Of a stretch of DNA of 64,000 bases, positions 50,389-60,575 are shown in pieces. Origin of the DNA: Ecdyonurus torrentis (Eukaryota > Arthropoda > Insecta > Ephemeroptera > Heptageniidae); contig OX439137.1 in the NCBI GenBank assembly GCA_949318235.1, positions 23,120,518-23,184,517 of the forward strand, in the 5' to 3' direction. The number at the start of each line of letters is the position of its first letter. The first letter of the stretch is position 1. The translations under genes and the position numbers were made by a program. The notes beneath the pieces were generated by a model. The model saw only the letters and a list, made by a program, of their open reading frames with translations. It was not told where the DNA came from and searched no databases.

Positions 50389-50944
50389 GCCGAACAACAA
50401 ATCAATGAAATTTCTATCTTATATAGTCATTTAACAGTTCGCAATTTCCCACAAAATTGATTAAATGATTAATGAAGATTTAAAAAATCTTGTTTTTATT
50501 TTTATTATCTTTAATCAAATATCATAGTGGAAACTTTTTTTACTTGGCAGAAAAGTCACAAAACCAGTAGAGGGAAAGAAAAGAAAAAGAAGAAAGAAAG
50601 AAAAAATAATAATAATAAAAAAAAAAAAAAAAACGCTTTGGTGTTACAAAGCTTTTACAGAAGACAGTTGCCTAAATTTGTTGTTATATTAATGATTTAT
50701 TTCTAGGCAGTACTTTCATGTCTGAAGTACTAATTACGTGTGTGTTATGTTTCTCAATGTTACAGTCGGACCTGTACAAAGGTGAGCTTCCTATCTTCCA
50801 CTGTGTCCTGATCCTGATGGTCAACTATTACTTTGTGGCTGCAATATAGATAATATAGATTTTTTTTATTTGATTTTTTTTTTATATTATTATTTTTTTT
50901 TTTATTCCAAAAATAAGTATAATATATTTCAGCCAGCAATTTTT

Positions 50945-50947
<3 letters not shown>

Positions 50948-50999
<52 letters not shown>
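50948..50999. repeat. (AT)n microsatellite
   Basis: About 26 AT units. Confidence 0.95.
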
Positions 51000-51002
<3 letters not shown>

Positions 51003-51004
51003 TA

Positions 51005-51235
51005 TAATGTTGTGCCTTTGAGTGTATATAGTGTGAGAACGTGAGATAATACTATATTGTTTTTTTTTTGACAGTGTCTGTATTCTCTAATCCTTAAATT
51101 TCTATAATTATTTCATCTAGCACTCATCGATCTATACTTTAGAAAATTTGGCCCCAAAGTCCCAATTTACTATAAAAATTAGAGAATCTTTGCGGTTTTA
51201 TTAATTTTCAATACAACGTGCTCTACCGACTATTT
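51005..51235. mobile_element. Half-copy of the long palindrome family L1p
   Basis: GTGTGAGAACGTGAGAT, CCCAATTTACTATAAAAATTA and TTTATTAATTTTCAATACAA appear in the same order as in the right arm of the palindrome at 55297-55825. Diverged. Confidence 0.7.
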
Positions 51236-51258
51236 CCTTCTTCTTTATTTTTTTTTTT

Positions 51259-51292
<34 letters not shown>

Positions 51293-51751
51293 TAAAAAAT
51301 TTACAGTTACTCTGTAATGATATGTAAAAACAGAACTAAAATCATTCAGGTAAATAATATGTGCACTCATAATTTATTACCCTACGGTTATACTAGTAAA
51401 AAAAAAAAAAAAAAAAAAAAAAAAGCAATACCAAAAAAAAAAAAAAAAAAAAAAAAAAAACCCCGCAAATTATGATGACGCTTAAGGTTAAATTTGAATA
51501 ATTTAAATAATGAAATAATCTTGCTGGGGGATAAAAAAAAACATGTAAAATCAGTCGCTCTGACCCAAAAATGTATGTTTACAGTATACTTTAGAATTCA
51601 AATAAGCAGTATAAATAAGAAAATAAATTTTACTTTATTTTATTTTCATCGTCTTCGAAGCTCAGTTTCAAAAACAGATTGTCAAAATAGATGCTCATAA
51701 TGAAAACAATTAAGATTCATAAATTGCATAATATGGTTTCTATAATTTCTA

Positions 51752-51930
51752 GTTAAAGGCATGCGTAAACCGGTCAAGCTGTGACGTCAGTGACCGCCAG
51801 TGGCGCCAGTGGCATTTTGTGAATGGAAATTACATTAGAAATCAATGACTCCGGCCAAATCAACGTTGATTTTCAGGTTTGTTAGGATATTACACAACTT
51901 TTTTGTTCACGGTGTTCTACGCCTTTAATG
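51752..51930. mobile_element. Half-copy of TTAA MITE family P1
   Basis: The right arm of P1 (AAATCAATGACTCCGGCC ... GTGTTCTACGCC then TTTAA) with only a few bases of the left part (TTAAAGGCATGCG). Confidence 0.75.
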
Positions 51931-52219
51931 AATGTTGTATATAAAATTGGGGTGTCAAGCCTTCACAGGAGTCTTAATAAAATTAATTATTATTCTTATC
52001 ATATAGTAATGAGTATACTGCCGTAATAACGTAAAAGATAGATAGTAAAGGCGCGGGTAGTAGAATTGTGATTCATTATTTTTATTTTTATCGGAAAGAA
52101 TTTACCTTGGCTTACTTTAATTTGCTAGGAGATTATGGCATCAAAGTTGTATCATATCAAAATTATAATATTTTTGTATGACTGCTATATAAATTTTCGT
52201 AATATTATTATTATAAAAA

Positions 52220-52380
52220 TGCCAAGATTCTCTTAATTTATACTAAATTAGGACTTGGGACCAAATGTTCTAGCGTAAACAGGTTCTAGTAAAAATAGAC
52301 TTTAAAAGATGGGGATACTGTGTCAATAAAATACGATATAATATATATATACCTGCAGTATCTCATGTTTTCAGATCCAT
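52220..52380. mobile_element. Second half-copy of family L1p
   Basis: Diverged matches to the left arm of 55297-55825: TTAGGACTTGGGACCAAAT, GATGGGGATACTGTGTCAAT, AAAATACGATATA and TATCTCATGTTTTC in order. Orientation is opposite to 51005-51235, with about 1 kb between. Confidence 0.6.
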
Positions 52381-52558
52381 TATGTAAAAATTATTGGCTA
52401 TTCATTTTATTATAAATAACCTATTTATATAGTTATTTTTTGGTAATTTAACCCACCCCAGATCTATAATCAGCAGATCAAAAGGATTTTCAAGCACCCA
52501 CTTTGATTTTTACTTGTTTTATTTATTTTGTGGAAATGAATGTATTTGCTGGTAATGA

Positions 52559-52960
52559 CTGCTTCTGTTTACTCAAAATGCGGAAAAAAAGTGACCAGAA
52601 GAGGAAACCACGTGATGGTAAAAGTGGGAGGTAGCTCCAGGTAGCTCAAGGCTAGCTTGCTGCTGGCACCAAGTTTTCTCCCACTTTTACCGTCACATGG
52701 TTTCCTTTTCCAGCACTTCCTTTCCCCCCCCCCTTTTTTTTTTTTTTTTTTTTAGAGTAAACAGACACACTCAATGATTGTTTATGTTTACTCAAAATGC
52801 GGAAAAGGAATTGCCCGGAAGAGGAAACCACATGACGGTAAAAGTGGGAGAAAAGTTGGTGCCAGCAGCAAGCTAGGCCTGTCACCTCCCACTTTTACCG
52901 TCACGTGGTTTCCTCTTCCGGTACTTCCTTTTCCGCATTTTGAGTGAACAGAAGCACACA
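52559..52960. mobile_element. Two tandem palindromic units of one family
   Basis: Unit 1 (52559-52768) and unit 2 (52780-52955) each run from TTTACTCAAAATGCGGAAAA to its complement, with GGAAACCACRTGATGGTAAA and AAAGTGGGAG inside both arms. The centre carries GCCAGCAGCAAGCTAG. Unit 1 has C/T-run expansion at its right end. Confidence 0.75.
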
Positions 52961-53372
52961 ATGTATTTGCTGCTGTGATAAAAAATTTCACTGCTGCCTT
53001 AAATGGCTATATAATGTGTTCTTATGGAGACTGGAATTTAATTAATGGCATATGTGAAATATTTATATAAAAAAAGTTTGCTTAATAATTTCTACTACAA
53101 AAATGTATGTACTCTAAATTTAAACCATTAACAAAAACTACAGTATATATTTTTTTAAAAGTTAAAGTTTTTACTTTTGATACACAAAATAGAATATAAT
53201 TAACAAAAATTATTCATGAATTTTTGGAATTACTATTTATACTTCAACATTTATTTTCCATATTGGTGTAACTACCTATTTATTAATTTTAACATTATAC
53301 AGTATTTTCACAATTATTGTACATGGTAAAACCAAACAAACAATTACATTATTATTATTTTGAAAAAAAAAT

Positions 53373-53587
53373 TATATATCGATGCCTCTGCGTCAAAAGC
53401 GATCATCTACACTTTCCAGATTTCCGACAAAACGACTATCTACACTTTCCGCCGCCGAGCATCTGCAATGTTAAGCTTATGGCCGCTAGTCGGGTTACAG
53501 TGCTGCTCGGAAAGTGTAGATAGTCGTTTTGTCGGAAATCTGGAAAGTGTAGATAATCGCTTTTGAGGCGGAAGCATCGATATATAA
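53373..53587. mobile_element. Foldback element with repeated ATCTACACTTTCC
   Basis: Near-perfect arms from TATATATCGATGCCTCTGCG to CGGAAGCATCGATATATA. Each arm holds ATCTACACTTTCC twice, separated by AGATTTCCGACAAAACGACT. The loop is about 55 bp. Confidence 0.8.
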
Positions 53588-53669
53588 TAATAAAAAAAAA
53601 AAAAACATTACAGTATAGAATACTGTATTAAAGAAAATAATCCATTGTGGTTAGGTATAATAAAATTAC

Positions 53670-54480
53670 AAGAAAATAATACAGCTAGGGCCTTCCCAAA
53701 TGAATTGTATCATACAGCATAGAGATAATTCTTACTAGCACAGAGATAATAATCAACACATTGATCTTCTCGCGTCAAGATGAAGCTACTACACTTTACA
53801 AATTTGCGGATGGAGCTTCACACACCTGTTTGATATAGCAGAAGCTCCAGGAAGCCACCACTTTGTAATGTGTAGATCTTTCATTCATTGGAAATTTGTA
53901 AAGTGTAGAAGCTTCATCTTGACGCAAAAATATTGACATGTTGAAAAGCTTTCAGCACTAAACCTACAAGAAATACAGACAATGTGTGTGTGTGTGTGCT
54001 TTCGTCGGTACCTACTTGCAGAAAAAACTAAATGATAGCTTAAGAGTTATCATTCATATAGTCAACTGGGGTGACTTTGAACGGCTACCGTGACTTCAAA
54101 CACCCAATTATTTGTCTTGGAGCTTAATTTTAGAAATTTAAATAATTTTACTTCAGTTCAAAATTGTTTTTTGATCCTTATGGCATATCTCAAAATTTTG
54201 AAATGATTGACCATAGTAGAGATACTTCAGATCTGAAGTCACCCTCATTGACTGTAGTTTTTTTCCGAGTCAATGAGGACTGATGGAGGCACACACACAC
54301 ACATTACACTTCAATTTACAGCCAAAAGCTATCCAATGTGTGTTTATTGCCTCTGTTCTAGCAAGATTGTCACCAAGGTATGACTCTTTTCACTTTGCTT
54401 TTGCTGATTTCCTCAATCCCTTTTTTTTTTAATTTACCATACCTAACCAAGTCAGTTGATGTTCTATCATATTTTATCAG
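53670..54480 (+). mobile_element. Short Penelope-like inverted copy with internal insertion
   Basis: TACAGCTAGGGCCTTCCCAAA at the left; TTTTGCTGATTTCCTC and a tail containing CCATACCTAACCAAGTCAG at the right. Inner marks: GCTTTCGTCGGTACC at 54000 and its partner GGACTGATGGAGGCACACAC at 54269, with (CA)n on both sides. The foldback at 53777-53937 is nested in the left arm. Confidence 0.6.
53777..53937. mobile_element. Foldback element, relative of 53373
   Basis: GCGTCAAGATGAAGCTACTA pairs with TAGAAGCTTCATCTTGACGC, with ACACTTTACAAATTT in both arms. A second inner pair lies around GGAGCTTC. Confidence 0.75.
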
Positions 54481-54502
54481 TACCTATACATAGACATAAT
54501 TA

Positions 54503-54752
54503 GAGACCTTGTTTTTTTTGGTAAAAATGTCGGCTGCACCTGCAAAAATAGTAAGTTATTTACCTGCATCACAACCTACTTTTGAGTTCACATAAATATT
54601 ATTTCTGTGCTTTTAGCAGTGAAGTACTAATTTTTTTATAAACACAGTAGATTGTGAAGCAAAAAGCACCACCTTGACACATCTGTTTTTATAAGTCTTA
54701 TCTATGAAACTTGCAGGCGTAATCATAATTTTCACCAAAAAATCCGGTCTCT
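54503..54752. mobile_element. MITE carrying a copy of a PPIE splice junction
   Basis: Ends AGAGACCTTGTTTTTTTTGG and, inverted, AGAGACCGGATTTTTTGGTG, followed inward by an imperfect pair (CACCTGCAAAAATA, TTGCAGGCGTAA). At 54669-54697 a 29-base stretch is identical to 58266-58294, the acceptor of PPIE exon 5, in the same orientation. The element lies just beyond the PPIE stop codon, probably in its 3' UTR. Confidence 0.65.
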
Positions 54753-54840
54753 AAACATAATACAAGTATATTTCTAATACTATAGTACATAACTGTAGTA
54801 TAAAAATACAAATTGTCCAATTAATTCATACATTAGTTCA

Positions 54841-54909
54841 TCAAACCACTTCTCCACATGTACTGATGATTAATTTTTCTGTTAATTTCCCACTTTTACT
54901 ACCATATTT
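54841..54909 (-). CDS. PPIE: PPIE exon 7
   Basis: Acceptor TTTCAG read on the minus strand at 54915-54910. Encodes [22 protein letters not shown] and TGA, matching the family's final beta strand. Confidence 0.9.
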   Translation of the reverse strand, partial: KYGSKSGKLTEKLIISTCGEVV

Positions 54910-57900
54910 CTGAAACATAAAATATACATTGTGATTAAGACTCAATACCACAATAAAAATGTTATAATTACAGATCAAATTAATTGCTTCTGATGTCAAT
55001 AGAAATTTATTGCAATAATAATATTTACAGGGGTAGTCAATGATGGCTTTTTAAATGGTGATCATACTGATCCTAGTGTTATTAAACCTCCCAAAAATGC
55101 GATCTCAAAATTTTAACTATTAAAGCACCAAAAGCAAAAGCTATTACAGCAGCCTGAAACCTATGTCACGGCTAAGACTTGCTCTCACACTAGCTTGGCG
55201 CAAGCTGAAGTTTCTCTTATCTTTGCATCAATTATTGTACTACATATCTATATAATATATAGGAAAAAAACATCGCGGTTGGTATTAATTACGTTTAAAA
55301 AAATAATTAGAAAATAGTTGGTAGAGATTAGAACACGTTGAATTGAAAATTAATAAAACGCGAAAATTCTCTAATTTAAATAGTAAATTGGGACTAGGGA
55401 TGCAAATCATTATAGCTTGCGCTAAATAAAAATATACATTAAAAGGGATGAGGGGTATAGTGTCAATGTAAAATACGATATACCTAACATCTCACGTTCT
55501 CACACTACATCAAAGGCACAACATTATAAAACAGTATCAGACTTACTCTTGGCCTTAGACCGGTTTAAGGCCAAGAGTAAGTCTGATACTGTTTTATAAT
55601 GTTGTGCCTTTGATGTAGTGTGAGAACGTGAGATGTTAGGTATATCGTATTTTACATTGACACTATACCCCTCATCCCTTTTAACGTCTATTTTTATTTA
55701 GCGCAAGCTATAATGATTTGCATCCCTAGTCCCAATTTACTATTTAAATTAGAGAATTTTCGCGTTTTATTAATTTTCAATTCAACGTGTTCTAATCTCT
55801 ACCAACTATTTTCTAATTATTTTTCTACATATCTATAGCCATTAAAAACAAACATTATGTATACATAAAATATTACGTCATGTAGCGAGAGCAAAAATAA
55901 GGGGAACTCACACTCGCGCTAAACTAGCGTGAGAGCAAGATGTATAAATGGAAGGTGGTATAATACATTCTTTTACTGTTGTCAGAACTCGGTTTCCTTC
56001 GTAAAATTTTGAATTTTGACATACATCATACAAGGTAAATGTCAACAGACCCACGTGGTCTCTCAGGTACAATAGATTATATACCTGGAAGAGGAGGAGG
56101 GATAAAAAAAATCCACTTTTTCGGCGCTTGAATTTCCCCTTGTTTTGATTCACCTTGAATGACGTTTCATCCCTGCTGCTACCTAGGCAAACTACACCAC
56201 CTTCTATATATACATCTTGCGTGAGGACAAGTTTAGTTTTGACATAGGTTTGGGGTCAATGTAACGGCTTTTGCTCTCGGCACTTTAATACTTTAAATCA
56301 TGAAATCTCGTTACAGGGAGGTATAAAAACACGATAACCACTATTTTAAAAAAAAAAAAAAAATGTTGACTACTCCTTTATATACTGTAATATGAATTAT
56401 GCATTATATTATGAATGCTAACGTCTTAACATCCTAGCACAATCCACTTACCTCCATTTTCTTCAAGACATCAATACCACTGATGATATGTCCAAACACA
56501 ACATGTTTGCCATCCAACCTGAAACAAAAAGTAATCATATTGGTGTATTAATTTAATTGTATACAATAACATTGATGAAAGCAAACTAATAAATGTGTGT
56601 ACTGTGTAAAAAATTTGAAACATACTGGACTAAAATGAACTTTAGAGCAAATTTTCCATTTTTATAATAATAATATTGTGATTGTAACTGTACAATCTTT
56701 CATGGGCTATACAGAAGAGAAGCTAATACCCCATGAGGTTACTGGAAAAGACTCTGAGAATCCATACACATTTTGTGTCCAGTCAACCTTGGTTGCAAAT
56801 TGTTCTTGTGTTATCTAGGGCTCTTATATTTACATACATTTCTTAAATTACATTTAGCAAAAGGAGATAAGTTTAAGTTTGGGGGGGGGGGGGGGACAGA
56901 TAATTATAAGGAAAGGTTAGAGGAAACCAGCAAGAACTAAAAACATTAGACATGTTTTTTTGTTCAAGGTGTTCTATGCCTTTAAGATGCCCACTCATTT
57001 AACAATGTAAAAGGTATGGTTTTACCTGAGTTTAACAGTGGCAAAGTTGAAGGATTAGGGTTATAGTAGTATTTTGTTTTAGTATTTTGATGCATATTTT
57101 TTTACTAGTTGTAAATTAAATCATCATGTGTACAGCTCTGGCCAAAAGTTCCGAACGATTTGCATAGGCAACCCGCAACCACCCTGTTATCTTTATGAGA
57201 AAACGCTGCAGCTGCCGCTGCCCCGTTCGGAAACTTTTGGCCAGAGCTGTACACTTCTAAGAAAACAAAAATTGTAAAATTCAGGAGAGGTGGCCCTTTA
57301 GCAAAGTCAGATGTAATAACTTGTAATGGAGAAAAGATAGAGTTTGTAAATTCTTTCAATTATCTGGGGGTTATTATGCAACAAACGGGGAAATCTTTCT
57401 CTAAACATGTCAAAGAACGCTGCCGAAATGCACTGTCATCTTCATTCGCTATTTCAAATCTAAATTCGTTATCTTTGGAAACAGCTATTAAACTGTTTCA
57501 CCTAAAAATCTCTCCAGTTGCTTCGTACGGCATTGAAATTTTCTGGTCATATATGTCTATAACAGACTTTAAAAATTTAGAATCTATTAAAGTCTCGGTA
57601 CTTAAAACGGGTACTTTGCTTGTCAAAATTTACGTCGTCAAGGCTGGTTTATGAGCTAGCAGGGGAGGGGTTATTTGTAACGGAACTACAAGTGAAATTT
57701 AAATTGTTAAAAACAGATAATTACATTAAATTTGTTAAGGATAGATTAAGTAAAACTGAAGATATCAGCCTGGCCTTCTATAATACCCCTGCATTTAATA
57801 TTAAGGGGTGGAAAGGCCCAAACTGTACAGACGGTGCATGGTTTCCACCATGTAATCTGTCAGATTAAAGAATATCACGAGTGTAATGATAAATGTGTAT

Positions 57901-60500
57901 GTTTGTTATGTGGTGGCCTATGTACTAGGTACCACTTACTTCATTGTCCATCTCGGACCCTATCATTAAGTCAATATGCAAAAATGTAGACTTATAGAGT
58001 GCAATGTAAATATATATGTATAAGTACACCTTGGTGTTTAATAAATAAAATAATTATATTTCTACTACAGAAACCTGATTTTCAAATTTGTTCTTACCAT
58101 TCAGTTCTTGCTGTACACAAGAAGAATTGAGATCCATTTGTATTTGGTCCCGAGTTAGCCATAGACACAACACCAAGTCCTGTGTGTCTTAACTGGAAAT
58201 TTTCATCTTCAAATTTACCACCATAAATAGAACGTCCACCTGTGCCATTATGATTGGTGAAATCTCCACCTTGACACATCTGTTTTTATAAGTCAAGGAG
58301 TTACTTGTATTTAGTAGGTATTGTTATTGAAATGAGTTCAATAATTTAATATTATAGACTACCCTCATACTACTACTATAGCTCAGTAATCAAAGAAGAT
58401 ATGTTAAGTATCATTCCCATGGCAAGTAAATTTGATGGAAACTGACAGAAACTCAAATTTGCCCCCTTAACACAAGAAAGCACACTGTGAATGTGTGACA
58501 AACATATGGATACCAACAAACTGAGCTGCTCTACTGGTAATGCTCTGCACTACCTATGGATGCCTTTACATGTACACTCCCCCAGAATTAATCTGACCAA
58601 AGCGTTAATCTCTCCAAATGTTAAATATATGGTGAAACTTTAACGCAAGCAATCAGATTTATTTGGGAGGAGTGTACAGTGTGCTTGCTTTGTTATTGCC
58701 ACAGCAAACTCTGCATGACCGAAGTAAAAACTTGTGACTTAAACCCTTGCCACTTAGCCTGCACGGGAATAAATTTAGTTTTATTTTAGAAGTCTTAAAA
58801 GCAGGAATAGAAACTATTTTATTTATGTGATTCTATTGTTTATACTATGTGTTTAGAGCTGTAAATATTTGTGAGTCATAATTAATTGTTCATATTAAAC
58901 TACAACACCACTGCCGTTCTAGTTTTTGTGTAGATAGATTAGAAAATTGAGGAAAGGAAATTGAGCTTTAGTTGACAGGGATCCATGAGCAAAAGGATAT
59001 TTTTCAACTCAAACTCAAACCAGTTTCAGCGTTGCCTCAGTCCGAGTTAGAAATTATTCTCTCTTACTCAAAGGTCACTGTCAGCTAAAGGTCAACTCTT
59101 TTTCCTCAATTTGTACAGTTTATCTATTTTTTCTATCTAATCTTCATCAGTCATATCACACTGTATTTTTTTCCCAACAAAAATATTTATAACAATGAAA
59201 AGGATACAAATCCAGGAATGATTCTGTGGAAAGTTGATCCTTGAAATCCATATCCTCTCTCATGGGTACAAAGACATCTGAAGTTCTCTGCAGTTTTAGG
59301 TACGATGTCTGAACGTAGCATGATGACAATCCTGCCAAGGGGAGTTTTACCTGCGGTGATATCAAAGTATACTTGAGGGGTTTTCTTTGATTTCTTGGTT
59401 GTAGGTTCTGTAGTAGTAGTTGTCTGTAATTATTACACAGATACGTTAGTTATATAATTATTAGTATATTATTATTAATATCATAGGGGAAACATCATTT
59501 CAATGGCTCCGCGGAAAACTGAACTATGTATAGTCTCCTCGCACCTCAAATTTGGAACATCTGCACTCTCCGCCTCTCCCAAATTTGAAGCATCTCTTAC
59601 CAGCGCTCCATTACAGGTGCTTCAATTTTGGGAGAGGCGGAGAGCGCAGATGTTCCAAATTTGAGGCGCGCAGAGACTATACATAGTTCAGTTTTCCGCG
59701 GAGCCATCGATTTCTCCTAATTATTATTACTGTATTATATGTATATATATATTTTTTTTACATAAAAAGAGTTTATTTCAACTTAACGAATTGTTCTCAT
59801 ATTCTTCAAGCTTATTAGGAGCTACAAATAAGGCTTTAATTGAGGTATGAAGCTTTTTTTGATTTCTGACCAACAAAATGGTGGCTCTTAAATATGAGTG
59901 CAACCGGTCTATACAATGCATTCTGTGAGGGAAATTTACACTTGGCTAACAGAAAAAGAAGTTCATACAGTCAGCTTTGTAATAATATTAAATTTATTAG
60001 CAATTTACTTGTTATATATTTAATATATTATGACCTATACTTTTAGAGTACAGTAGTAGTCTTAGAAATTATTTTTCTTACCTTCTCCTCTGTTTCCTCA
60101 GTGCCTTCTTCTTTTGCTTCTCCCTTTTTATCCAATGTTTCCCCTGCATGTTGTTGTAACCAAGTATCTTCTGCCCAAACTGGTCTTGTAGATCCCTCCT
60201 TCACTCGCTGAGGTTTGGCTAGGTTCACACGTATTGTACGTCCAAACAACTCGGAATCATTCTATAAAAAAATATATTGGCATTTGTCAGGGACAGTATA
60301 TGAGTCCAGTTCCAGTCCATGAGTGACTATTAGGCATTGCCATACAGTACCATACATTTGAAGGAAAAAAAAAAAAGATAAAAACAAAAAAGAAGGTAAG
60401 TTCTCTATTTTCTCTACAGACCTCAAAACTGTGTTTGCTGGGTAGTATGTAAGTAGTCAGTATGTAGGTACATGTATGGCATTGGGTCTTCCTCTTGTTC

Positions 60501-60575
<75 letters not shown>

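Larger units (their letters stand above)
55029..56378. mobile_element. Large inverted-repeat element in PPIE intron 6, host of two insertions
   Basis: Outer arms: AGGGGTAGTCAATGATGG at the left against TTGACTACTCCTTT at the right; further inward TATTAAACCTCCC, AGCAAAAGCTATTAC and AAACCTATGTCA each have inverted partners (56180-56340). Inserted within are the palindrome at 55297-55825 and the M1 copy at 55936-56219. Confidence 0.65.

Noticed and set aside
52559..53937. Spaced inverted motifs considered as a CRISPR-like array
   Set aside because: Eukaryotic context, irregular spacing and palindromic MITE structure.
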